Assembly: GCA_021029095.1 (NCBI GenBank)
Contig: JAJOHG010000635.1
Coordinates: 1 to 10,136, forward strand
Length of the DNA stretch: 10,136 nt
Source: Phellopilus nigrolimitatus
Lineage: Eukaryota > Basidiomycota > Agaricomycetes > Hymenochaetales > Hymenochaetaceae
Reading direction: 5' to 3'
Made by a program: the position numbers and the translations under genes. Every line of letters begins with the position of its first letter. Position 1 is the first letter of the stretch. Shown here in pieces: positions 1 to 8,306 of this stretch. The notes beneath the pieces were generated by a model, which made no database searches, was not told where the DNA came from, and saw only the letters and a program-made list of their open reading frames with translations.

Positions 1-336
1 CAAACAGACATGCAAAGTTAAAATTGGAATTGAAAGTTGGTGAGAACATGATACAGGATAGTCGGAAGATGTCCAACCCGTTTGCGGAGTGTTTCAGAGT
101 GAATTGACGAAGCACGGTTTACGAGTGCAGACGGAGTATGAAATGAGGAATGCAAGATCACATTCCCAAATAACGCAGTTATAAACATGCCGTTTTCAGA
201 TTCAGATTCAGCTGAGAATTTCGAACCAGAACCGACTCCCCCAAAAGAAACGAATCCAGTTTTGTTCCCCGATATCCGGAGTGGAGTGGCGACAGCCGGT
301 GGTGAGTGAATCACGAGTCAGAAACATAGACGTGCG
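1..336. repeat. Satellite monomer M1 (5' partial)
   Basis: The copy lacks the first 10 bases of the phased unit because the window begins inside it. Differences from consensus are one A lost near 102 (GTGAATTG instead of GTGAAATTG) and one C lost in the C-run near 267-270. The A loss breaks the first plus-strand frame. Confidence 0.97.
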
Positions 337-681
337 ATGTCAGAGACAAACAGACATGCAAAGTTAAAATTGGAATTGAAAGTTGGTGAGAACATGATAC
401 AGGATAGTCGGAAGATGTCCAACCCGTTTGCGGAGTGTTTCAGAGTGAAATTGACGAAGCACGGTTTACGAGTGCAGACGGAGTATGAAATGAGGAATGC
501 AAGATCACATTCCCAAATAACGCAGTTATAAACATGCCGTTTTCAGATTCAGATTCAGCTGAGAATTTCGAACCAGAACCGACTCCCCCAAAAGAAACGA
601 ATCCAGTTTTGTTCCCCCGATATCCGGAGTGGAGTGGCAGCCGGTGGTGAGTGAATCACGAGTCAGAAACATAGACGTGCG
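337..681. repeat. Satellite monomer M2, 345 bp
   Basis: The only difference from consensus is a 3-base loss near 637 in the GTGGCGACAGCC segment, giving GTGGCAGCC. The 64-codon plus-strand frame (337-531) is intact. Confidence 0.97.
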
Positions 682-1027
682 ATGTCAGAGACAAACAGAC
701 ATGCAAAGTTAAAATTGGAATTGAAAGTTGGTGAGAACATGATACAGGATAGTCGGAAGATGTCCAACCCGTTTGCGGAGTGTTTCAGAGTGAAATTGAC
801 GAAGCACGGTTTACGAGTGCAGACGGAGTATGAAATGAGGAATGCAAGATCACATTCCCAAATAACGCAGTTATAACATGCCGTTTTCAGATTCAGATTC
901 AGCTGAGAATTTCGAACCAGAACCGACTCCCCCAAAAGAAACGAATCCAGTTTTGTTCCCCCGATATCCGGAGTGGAGTGGCGAAGCCGGTGGTGAGTGA
1001 ATCACGAGTCAGAAACATAGACGTGCG
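682..1027. repeat. Satellite monomer M3, 346 bp
   Basis: It lacks one A near 875, which changes the TATAAA motif to TATAAC. It also carries the recurrent one-base loss GCGACAGCC to GCGAAGCC near 984. The 64-codon frame (682-876) still ends at TAA. Confidence 0.97.
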
Positions 1028-1374
1028 ATGTCAGAGACAAACAGACATGCAAAGTTAAAATTGGAATTGAAAGTTGGTGAGAACATGATACAGGATAGTC
1101 GGAAGATGTCCAACCCGTTTGCGGAGTGTTTCAGAGTGAAATTGACGAAGCACGGTTTACGAGTGCAGACGGAGTATGAAATGAGGAATGCAAGATCACA
1201 TTCCCAAATAACGCAGTTATAAACATGCCGTTTTCAGATTCAGATTCAGCTGAGAATTCGAACCAGAACCGACTCCCCCAAAAGAAACGAATCCAGTTTT
1301 GTTCCCCCGATATCCGGAGTGGAGTGGCGACAGCCGGTGGTGAGTGAATCACGAGTCAGAAACATAGACGTGCG
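1028..1374. repeat. Satellite monomer M4, 347 bp, EcoRI variant
   Basis: The only change is one T lost from the AATTTCG run. It creates GAATTC at 1254-1259. Confidence 0.97.
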
Positions 1375-1722
1375 ATGTCAGAGACAAACAGACATGCAAA
1401 GTTAAAATTGGAATTGAAAGTTGGTGAGAACATGATACAGGATAGTCGGAAGATGTCCAACCCGTTTGCGGAGTGTTTCAGAGTGAAATTGACGAAGCAC
1501 GGTTTACGAGTGCAGACGGAGTATGAAATGAGGAATGCAAGATCACATTCCCAAATAACGCAGTTATAAACATGCCGTTTTCAGATTCAGATTCAGCTGA
1601 GAATTTCGAACCAGAACCGACTCCCCCAAAAGAAACGAATCCAGTTTTGTTCCCCCGATATCCGGAGTGGAGTGGCGACAGCCGGTGGTGAGTGAATCAC
1701 GAGTCAGAAACATAGACGTGCG
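1375..1722. repeat. Satellite monomer M5, 348 bp, exact consensus
   Basis: No difference from the consensus was found. It is one of three reference copies, with M18 and M20. Confidence 0.97.
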
Positions 1723-2068
1723 ATGTCAGAGACAAACAGACATGCAAAGTTAAAATTGGAATTGAAAGTTGGTGAGAACATGATACAGGATAGTCGGAAG
1801 ATGTCCAAACCCGTTTGCGGAGTGTTTCAGAGTGAAATTGACGAAGCACGGTTTACGAGTGCAGACGGAGTATGAAATGAGGAATGCAAGATCACATTCC
1901 CAAATAACGCAGTTATAAACATGCCGTTTTCAGATTCAGATTCAGCTGAGAATTCGAACCAGAACCGACTCCCCCAAAAGAAACGAATCCAGTTTTGTTC
2001 CCCCGATATCCGGAGTGGAGTGGCGAGCCGGTGGTGAGTGAATCACGAGTCAGAAACATAGACGTGCG
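1723..2068. repeat. Satellite monomer M6, 346 bp, EcoRI variant
   Basis: It has one extra A near 1807-1809 (CCAAACCC), the EcoRI-creating T loss (GAATTC at 1950-1955) and a 2-base loss near 2025 (GCGAGCC). The extra A breaks the 64-codon frame. Confidence 0.97.
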
Positions 2069-2414
2069 ATGTCAGAGACAAACAGACATGCAAAGTTAAA
2101 ATTGGAATTGAAAGTTGGTGAGAACATGATACAGGATAGTCGGAAGATGTCCAACCCGTTTGCGGAGTGTTTCAGAGTGAAATTGACGAAGCACGGTTTA
2201 CGAGTGCAGACCGGAGTATGAAATGAGGAATGCAAGATCACATTCCCAAATAACGCAGTTATAAACATGCCGTTTTCAGATTCAGATTCAGCTGAGAATT
2301 TCGAACCAGAACCGACTCCCCCAAAAGAAACGAATCCAGTTTTGTTCCCCCGATATCCGGAGTGGAGTGGCGACAGGTGGTGAGTGAATCACGAGTCAGA
2401 AACATAGACGTGCG
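2069..2414. repeat. Satellite monomer M7, 346 bp
   Basis: It has one extra C at about 2211-2212 (CAGACCGG) and a 3-base loss near 2375 (GCGACAGGTGG). The extra C breaks the 64-codon frame. Confidence 0.97.
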
Positions 2415-2765
2415 ATGTCAGAGACAAACAGACATGCAAAGTTAAAATTGGAATTGAAAGTTGGTGAGAACATGATACAGGATAGTCGGAAGATGTCCAA
2501 CCCGTTTGCGGAGTGTTTCAGAGTGAAATTGACGAAGCGGTTTACGAGTGCAGACGGCAGACGGAGTATGAAATGAGGAATGCAAGATCACATTCCCAAA
2601 TAACGCAGTTATAAACATGCGTTTTCAGATTCAGATTCAGCTGAGAATTCGAACCAGAACCGACTCCCCCAAAAGAAACGAATCCAGTTTTGTTCCCCCG
2701 ATATCCGGAGTGGAGTGGCGACAGCCGGTGGTGAGTGAATCACGAGTCAGAAACATAGACGTGCG
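2415..2765. repeat. Satellite monomer M8, 351 bp, longest copy, EcoRI variant
   Basis: It has a 7-base tandem duplication (CAGACGG twice, 2551-2564), a 2-base loss near 2538 (GAAGCGG), a C loss near 2620 (ATGCGTTTT) and the EcoRI-creating T loss (GAATTC at 2645-2650). The net change is +3. It has the only duplication longer than 2 bases in the window. Confidence 0.97.
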
Positions 2766-3114
2766 ATGTCAGAGACAAACAGACATGCAAAGTTAAAATT
2801 GGAATTGAAAGTGGTGGTGAGAACATGATACAGGATAGTCGGAAGATGTCCAACCCGTTTGCGGAGTGTTTCAGAGTGAAATTGACGAAGCACGGTTTAC
2901 GAGTGCAGACGGAGTATGAAATGAGGAATGCAAGATCACATTCCCAAATAACGCAGTTATAAACATGCCGTTTTCAGATTCAGATTCAGCGAGAATTTCG
3001 AACCAGAACCGACTCCCCCAAAAGAAACGAATCCAGTTTTGTTCCCCCGATATCCGGAGTGGAGTGGCGACAGCCGGTGGTGAGTGAATCACGAGTCAGA
3101 AACATAGACGTGCG
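2766..3114. repeat. Satellite monomer M9, 349 bp
   Basis: It gains 2 bases near 2812-2818 (GTGGTGGTGAG instead of GTTGGTGAG) and loses a T near 2990, which removes the PvuII site. Confidence 0.97.
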
Positions 3115-3461
3115 ATGTCAGAGACAAACAGACATGCAAAGTTAAAATTGGAATTGAAAGTTGGTGAGAACATGATACAGGATAGTCGGAAGATGTCCAA
3201 CCCGTTTGCGGAGTGTTTCAGAGTGAAATTGACGAAGCACGGTTTACGAGTGCAGACGGAGTATGAAATGAGGAATGCAAGATCACATTCCCAAATAACG
3301 CAGTTATAAACATGCCGTTTTCAGATTCAGATTCAGCTGAGAATTTCGAACCAGAACCGACTCCCCCAAAAGAAACGAATCCAGTTTTGTTCCCCCGATA
3401 TCCGGAGTGGAGTGGCGAAGCCGGTGGTGAGTGAATCACGAGTCAGAAACATAGACGTGCG
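3115..3461. repeat. Satellite monomer M10, 347 bp
   Basis: The only change is the recurrent C loss giving GCGAAGCC near 3418. The 64-codon frame (3115-3309) is intact. Confidence 0.97.
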
Positions 3462-3808
3462 ATGTCAGAGACAAACAGACATGCAAAGTTAAAATTGGAA
3501 TTGAAAGTTGGTGAGAACATGATACAGGATAGTCGGAAGATGTCCAACCCGTTTGCGGAGTGTTTCAGTGAGTGAAATTGACGAAGCACGGTTTACGAGT
3601 GCAGACGGAGTATGAAATGAGGAATGCAAGATCACATTCCCAAATAACGCAGTTATAAACATGCCGTTTTCAGATTCAGATTCAGCTGAGAATTCGAACC
3701 AGAACCGACTCCCCCAAAAGAAACGAATCCAGTTTTGTTCCCCCGATATCCGGAGTGGAGTGGCGAAGCCGGTGGTGAGTGAATCACGAGTCAAAACATA
3801 GACGTGCG
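3462..3808. repeat. Satellite monomer M11, 347 bp, EcoRI variant with four edits
   Basis: It has a 2-base gain near 3568-3571 (TTCAGTGAGTG), shared only with M19. It also has the EcoRI T loss (GAATTC at 3690-3695), the recurrent GCGAAGCC change near 3766 and a G loss near 3793 (GTCAAAAC). It is the only copy with both common recurrent variants. The combination leaves a long minus-strand frame (3489-3893) that runs into M12. Confidence 0.97.
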
Positions 3809-4155
3809 ATGTCAGAGCAAACAGACATGCAAAGTTAAAATTGGAATTGAAAGTTGGTGAGAACATGATACAGGATAGTCGGAAGATGTCCAACCCGTTT
3901 GCGGAGTGTTTCAGAGTGAAATTGACGAAGCACGGTTTACGAGTGCAGACGGAGTATGAAATGAGGAATGCAAGATCACATTCCCAAATAACGCAGTTAT
4001 AAACATGCCGTTTTCAGATTCAGATTCAGCTGAGAATTTCGAACCAGAACCGACTCCCCCAAAAGAAACGAATCCAGTTTTGTTCCCCCGATATCCGGAG
4101 TGGAGTGGCGACAGCCGGTGGTGAGTGAATCACGAGTCAGAAACATAGACGTGCG
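3809..4155. repeat. Satellite monomer M12, 347 bp
   Basis: One base is lost near 3817 (CAGAGCAAAC), just after the phased start, and breaks the 64-codon frame. Confidence 0.97.
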
Positions 4156-4499
4156 ATGTCAGAGAACAGACATGCAAAGTTAAAATTGGAATTGAAAGTT
4201 GGTGAGAACATGATACAGGATAGTCGGAAGATGTCCAACCCGTTTGCGGAGTGTTTCAGAGTGAAATTGACGAAGCACGGTTTACGAGTGCAGACGGAGT
4301 ATGAAATGAGGAATGCAAGATCACATTCCCAAATAACGCAGTTATAAACATGCCGTTTTCAGATTCAGATTCAGCTGAGAATTCGAACCAGAACCGACTC
4401 CCCCAAAAGAAACGAATCCAGTTTTGTTCCCCCGATATCCGGAGTGGAGTGGCGACAGCCGGTGGTGAGTGAATCACGAGTCAGAAACATAGACGTGCG
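4156..4499. repeat. Satellite monomer M13, 344 bp, EcoRI variant
   Basis: It loses 3 bases near 4164 (CAGAGAACAG), which keeps the plus-strand frame open at 63 codons (4156-4347). It also has the EcoRI T loss (GAATTC at 4379-4384). Confidence 0.97.
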
Positions 4500-4844
4500 A
4501 TGTCAGACAAACAGACATGCAAAGTTAAAATTGGAATTGAAAGTTGGTGAGAACATGATACAGGATAGTCGGAAGATGTCCAACCCGTTTGCGGAGTGTT
4601 TCAGAGTGAAATTGACGAAGCACGGTTTACGAGTGCAGACGGAGTATGAAATGAGGAATGCAAGATCACATTCCCAAATAACGCAGTTATAAACATGCCG
4701 TTTTCAGATTCAGATTCAGCTGAGAATTCGAACCAGAACCGACTCCCCCAAAAGAAACGAATCCAGTTTTGTTCCCCCGATATCCGGAGTGGAGTGGCGA
4801 CAGCCGGTGGTGAGTGAATCACGAGTCAGAAACATAGACGTGCG
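4500..4844. repeat. Satellite monomer M14, 345 bp, EcoRI variant
   Basis: It loses 2 bases near 4506 (GTCAGACAAAC) and has the EcoRI T loss (GAATTC at 4724-4729). The 2-base loss joins an upstream frame from M13 to the usual one, giving an 82-codon frame from 4444 to 4692. Confidence 0.97.
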
Positions 4845-5191
4845 ATGTCAGAGACAAACAGACATGCAAAGTTAAAATTGGAATTGAAAGTTGGTGAGAA
4901 CATGATACAGGATAGTCGGAAGATGTCCAACCCGTTTGCGGAGTGTTTCAGAGTGAAATTGACGAAGCACGGTTTACGAGTGCAGACGGAGTATGAAATG
5001 AGGAATGCAAGATCACATTCCCAAATAACGCAGTTATAAACATGCCGTTTTCAGATTCAGATTCAGCTGAGAATTTCGAACCAGAACCGACTCCCCCAAA
5101 AGAAACGAATCCAGTTTTGTTCCCCCGATATCCGGAGTGGAGTGGCGAAGCCGGTGGTGAGTGAATCACGAGTCAGAAACATAGACGTGCG
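4845..5191. repeat. Satellite monomer M15, 347 bp
   Basis: The only change is the recurrent C loss (GCGAAGCC near 5148). The 64-codon frame (4845-5039) is intact. Confidence 0.97.
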
Positions 5192-5533
5192 ATGTCAGAC
5201 AAACAACATGCAAAGTTAAAATTGGAATTGAAAGTTGGTGAGAACATGATACAGGATAGTCGGAAGATGTCCAACCCGTTTGCGGAGTGTTTCAGAGTGA
5301 AATTGACGAAGCACGGTTTACGAGTGCACGGAGTATGAAATGAGGAATGCAAGATCACATTCCCAAATAACGCAGTTAAAACATGCCGTTTTCAGATTCA
5401 GATTCAGCTGAGAATTTCGAACCAGAACCGACTCCCCCAAAAGAAACGAATCCAGTTTTGTTCCCCCGATATCCGGAGTGGAGTGGCGACAGCCGGTGGT
5501 GAGTGAATCACGAGTCAGAAACATAGACGTGCG
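5192..5533. repeat. Satellite monomer M16, 342 bp
   Basis: Four deletions are present: 2 bases near 5198, 1 base near 5205 (AAACAACATG), 2 bases near 5328 (GTGCACGG) and 1 T near 5377. The last removes the TATAAA motif. Confidence 0.97.
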
Positions 5534-5880
5534 ATGTCAGAGACAAACAGACATGCAAAGTTAAAATTGGAATTGAAAGTTGGTGAGAACATGATACAGG
5601 ATAGTCGGAAGATGTCCAACCCGTTTGCGGAGTGTTTCAGAGTGAAATTGACGAAGCACGGTTTACGAGTGCAGACGGAGTATGAAATGAGGAATGCAAG
5701 ATCACATTCCCAAATAACGCAGTTATAAACATGCCGTTTTCAGATTCAGATTCAGCTGAGAATTCGAACCAGAACCGACTCCCCCAAAAGAAACGAATCC
5801 AGTTTTGTTCCCCCGATATCCGGAGTGGAGTGGCGACAGCCGGTGGTGAGTGAATCACGAGTCAGAAACATAGACGTGCG
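5534..5880. repeat. Satellite monomer M17, 347 bp, EcoRI variant
   Basis: The only change is the EcoRI-creating T loss (GAATTC at 5760-5765). Confidence 0.97.
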
Positions 5881-6075
5881 ATGTCAGAGACAAACAGACA
5901 TGCAAAGTTAAAATTGGAATTGAAAGTTGGTGAGAACATGATACAGGATAGTCGGAAGATGTCCAACCCGTTTGCGGAGTGTTTCAGAGTGAAATTGACG
6001 AAGCACGGTTTACGAGTGCAGACGGAGTATGAAATGAGGAATGCAAGATCACATTCCCAAATAACGCAGTTATAA
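5881..6075 (+). other. Repeated 64-codon reading frame, first half of unit (shown in M18); not called as a gene
   Basis: An ATG-to-TAA frame of 64 codons fills the first 195 bases of the consensus unit. It is intact in 13 copies: those starting at 337, 682, 1028, 1375, 3115, 4845, 5534, 5881, 6577, 7614, 7960, 8994 and 9340. It is 63 codons in M13 and fused or broken elsewhere. The peptide is basic and polar (Lys, Arg, Glu, Asn rich). It has no signal peptide or membrane segment and no motif I recognise. The base at -3 of the ATG is G and at +4 is T, so the Kozak context is only partial. All intact copies encode the identical peptide, but the DNA is identical too, so this says nothing about selection. 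Two of 116 codons in this frame are stops in the consensus. A chance frame in a satellite is the simplest reading. Confidence 0.15.
5981..5987 (+). other. Splice-acceptor-like GTTTCAG (shown in M18)
   Basis: GTTTCAG resembles a 3' splice site. With the donor-like site at 5930 it bounds a 58-base GT...AG segment (5930-5987). A second acceptor-like TTTTCAG is at 6084-6090. Removing the 58-base segment does not produce an open frame across the join in any of the three phases, so coding use is unlikely. Confidence 0.1.
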
Positions 6076-6076
6076 A
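6071..6076 (+). promoter_or_regulatory. TATAAA motif, once per unit (shown in M18)
   Basis: TATAAA lies just before the second ATG and recurs once per unit except in M3 (TATAAC) and M16 (lost). A TATA box could serve satellite transcription, but a six-base match by itself is weak evidence and no initiator or other element supports it. Confidence 0.12.
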
Positions 6077-6077
6077 C

Positions 6078-6197
6078 ATGCCGTTTTCAGATTCAGATTC
6101 AGCTGAGAATTTCGAACCAGAACCGACTCCCCCAAAAGAAACGAATCCAGTTTTGTTCCCCCGATATCCGGAGTGGAGTGGCGACAGCCGGTGGTGA
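6078..6197 (+). other. Repeated 39-codon acidic, Pro-rich frame, second half of unit (shown in M18); not called as a gene
   Basis: Three bases after the TAA of the first frame, an ATG opens a 39-codon frame in another phase, ending at TGA (6195-6197). Upstream of this ATG the phase stays open back to about 6033. The peptide starts with alternating Ser and Asp (from the TTCAGA subrepeat), then has Glu-Pro pairs and ends with Tyr-Pro-Glu-Trp. The composition looks protein-like and the stop lies inside a splice-donor-like GTGAGT. No family is recognised. Indels such as the EcoRI T loss shift the frame in about one third of copies. Confidence 0.12.
6086..6102. repeat. Short internal TTCAGA subrepeat (shown in M18)
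   Basis: TTCAGA occurs twice in tandem, followed by TTCAG. The same block occurs at the same place in the complete units; in M22 the bases just after it are lost. It is the only clear microsatellite-like subrepeat inside the unit, apart from a GAGTG GAGTG pair at 6171-6180. Confidence 0.8.
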
Positions 6198-6199
6198 GT
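6192..6199 (+). other. Splice-donor-like TG|GTGAGT (shown in M18)
   Basis: The octamer matches the eukaryotic 5' splice consensus AG|GTRAGT at seven of eight positions. It recurs near the end of every complete unit. A second donor-like site, TG|GTGAGA, lies at 5928-5935. Whether either is used is unknown. Confidence 0.15.
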
Positions 6200-6228
6200 G
6201 AATCACGAGTCAGAAACATAGACGTGCG

Positions 6229-6576
6229 ATGTCAGAGACAAACAGACATGCAAAGTTAAAATTGGAATTGAAAGTTGGTGAGAACATGATACAGGATAGT
6301 CGGAAGATGTCCAACCCGTTTGCGGAGTGTTTCAGTGAGTGAAATTGACGAAGCACGGTTTACGAGTGCAGACGGAGTATGAAATGAGGAATGCAAGATC
6401 ACATTCCCAAATAACGCAGTTATAAACATGCCGTTTTCAGATTCAGATTCAGCTGAGAATTTCGAACCAGAACCGACCCCCAAAAGAAACGAATCCAGTT
6501 TTGTTCCCCCGATATCCGGAGTGGAGTGGCGACAGCCGGTGGTGAGTGAATCACGAGTCAGAAACATAGACGTGCG
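6229..6576. repeat. Satellite monomer M19, 348 bp by compensating edits
   Basis: It has the 2-base gain near 6334-6337 (TTCAGTGAGTG), shared with M11, and a 2-base loss near 6476 (CCGACCCCC). The normal length is therefore coincidental. Confidence 0.97.
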
Positions 6577-6924
6577 ATGTCAGAGACAAACAGACATGCA
6601 AAGTTAAAATTGGAATTGAAAGTTGGTGAGAACATGATACAGGATAGTCGGAAGATGTCCAACCCGTTTGCGGAGTGTTTCAGAGTGAAATTGACGAAGC
6701 ACGGTTTACGAGTGCAGACGGAGTATGAAATGAGGAATGCAAGATCACATTCCCAAATAACGCAGTTATAAACATGCCGTTTTCAGATTCAGATTCAGCT
6801 GAGAATTTCGAACCAGAACCGACTCCCCCAAAAGAAACGAATCCAGTTTTGTTCCCCCGATATCCGGAGTGGAGTGGCGACAGCCGGTGGTGAGTGAATC
6901 ACGAGTCAGAAACATAGACGTGCG
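6577..6924. repeat. Satellite monomer M20, 348 bp, exact consensus
   Basis: No difference from the consensus was found. The 64-codon frame (6577-6771) is intact. Confidence 0.97.
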
Positions 6925-7271
6925 ATGTCAGAGACAAACAGACATGCAAAGTTAAAATGGAATTGAAAGTTGGTGAGAACATGATACAGGATAGTCGGAA
7001 GATGTCCAACCCGTTTGCGGAGTGTTTCAGAGTGAAATTGACGAAGCACGGTTTACGAGTGCAGACGGAGTATGAAATGAGGAATGCAAGATCACATTCC
7101 CAAATAACGCAGTTATAAACATGCCGTTTTCAGATTCAGATTCAGCTGAGAATTTCGAACCAGAACCGACTCCCCCAAAAGAAACGAATCCAGTTTTGTT
7201 CCCCCGATATCCGGAGTGGAGTGGCGACAGCCGGTGGTGAGTGAATCACGAGTCAGAAACATAGACGTGCG
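6925..7271. repeat. Satellite monomer M21, 347 bp
   Basis: One T is lost near 6958 (AAAATGG instead of AAAATTGG), which breaks the 64-codon frame. Confidence 0.97.
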
Positions 7272-7613
7272 ATGTCAGAGAAACAGACATGCAAAGTTAA
7301 AATTGGAATTGAAAGTTGGTGAGAACATGATACAGGATAGTCGGAAGATGTCCAACCCGTTTGCGGAGTGTTTCAGAGTGAAATTGACGAAGCACGGTTT
7401 ACGAGTGCAGACGGAGTATGAATGAATGAATGCAGATCACATTCCCAAATAACGCAGTTATAAACATGCCGTTTTCAGATTCAGATTCAGAGAATTTCGA
7501 ACCAGAAACCAACTCCCCCAAAAGAAACGATCCAGTTTTGTTCCCCCGATATCCGGACTGGAGTGGCGACAGCCGGTGGTGAGTGAATCACGAGTCAGAA
7601 ACATAGACGTGCG
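7272..7613. repeat. Satellite monomer M22, 342 bp, most divergent copy
   Basis: It loses 2 bases near 7280. At 7418-7433 it has a rearranged GAATGAATGAATG tract with one net base lost across 7414-7440. It loses 3 bases after 7490, which removes the PvuII site, and gains one A near 7506-7508. It has a G-to-A change at 7511, an A loss near 7530 and a G-to-C change at 7558. These two are the only clear isolated substitutions I found in the window. Confidence 0.96.
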
Positions 7614-7959
7614 ATGTCAGAGACAAACAGACATGCAAAGTTAAAATTGGAATTGAAAGTTGGTGAGAACATGATACAGGATAGTCGGAAGATGTCCAAC
7701 CCGTTTGCGGAGTGTTTCAGAGTGAAATTGACGAAGCACGGTTTACGAGTGCAGACGGAGTATGAAATGAGGAATGCAAGATCACATTCCCAAATAACGC
7801 AGTTATAAACATGCCGTTTTCAGATTCAGATTCAGCTGAGAATTCGAACCAGAACCGACTCCCCCAAAAGAACGAATCCAGTTTTGTTCCCCCGATATCC
7901 GGAGTGGAGTGGCGACAGCCGGTGGTGAGTGAATCACGAGTCAGAAACATAGACGTGCG
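7614..7959. repeat. Satellite monomer M23, 346 bp, EcoRI variant
   Basis: It has the EcoRI T loss (GAATTC at 7840-7845) and an A loss near 7871 (AAAAGAACG). The A loss is shared with M26. Confidence 0.97.
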
Positions 7960-8306
7960 ATGTCAGAGACAAACAGACATGCAAAGTTAAAATTGGAATT
8001 GAAAGTTGGTGAGAACATGATACAGGATAGTCGGAAGATGTCCAACCCGTTTGCGGAGTGTTTCAGAGTGAAATTGACGAAGCACGGTTTACGAGTGCAG
8101 ACGGAGTATGAAATGAGGAATGCAAGATCACATTCCCAAATAACGCAGTTATAAACATGCCGTTTTCAGATTCAGATTCAGCTGAGAATTTCGAACCAGA
8201 ACCGACTCCCCCAAAAGAAACGAATCCAGTTTTGTTCCCCCGATATCCGGAGTGGAGTGGCGAAGCCGGTGGTGAGTGAATCACGAGTCAGAAACATAGA
8301 CGTGCG
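7960..8306. repeat. Satellite monomer M24, 347 bp
   Basis: The only change is the recurrent C loss (GCGAAGCC near 8262). The 64-codon frame (7960-8154) is intact. Confidence 0.97.

Larger units (their letters stand above)
5881..6228. repeat. Satellite monomer M18, 348 bp, reference consensus copy
   Basis: This is the copy I used to count composition and to place internal motifs. It has 157 G or C bases in 348. The palindromic sites fall at CAGCTG 6100-6105, TTCGAA 6111-6116, GATATC 6163-6168 and TCCGGA 6167-6172. I found no convincing homology between its two 174-bp halves. Confidence 0.97.

Noticed and set aside
1254..1268. tRNA-like pol III B box on the minus strand (GGTTCGAATTC in EcoRI-variant copies)
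   Set aside because: It matches the GGTTCGANNCC consensus at all but one base. However, no A box is evident at the right distance, a TTTT lies just upstream on that strand where it would stop pol III, and most copies lack the match.
1131..1352. Recurring 73-codon minus-strand frames (also at 2871-3092, 3218-3439, 4256-4477, 4601-4822, 4948-5169, 5637-5858, 8063-8284 and 9443-9664)
   Set aside because: They begin at a GTG, not an ATG, and are open only in copies with a one-base loss (the EcoRI variant, the GCGAAGCC variant or the M9 T loss). In the consensus the frame closes after about 34 codons. They are best read as shadows of the indels.
3489..3893. 134-codon minus-strand frame across M11 and M12
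   Set aside because: It exists only because M11 and M12 carry several indels. The corresponding consensus frames contain stops in every unit.
4444..4692. 82-codon plus-strand frame as a real gene
   Set aside because: It depends on a 2-base loss near 4506 seen only here in this context; an equivalent in M22 (7216-7425) ends early through other indels.
6109..6125. CENP-B box-like sequence around TTCGAACCAGAACCG
   Set aside because: The TTCG and the following A fit, but the required CGGG is missing. Other TTCG sites on the minus strand also fail.
5881..6228. Unit as a dimer of two 174-bp monomers
   Set aside because: Comparing the halves by eye shows only scattered short matches such as ACATGC 178 bases apart; no alignable half-unit homology.
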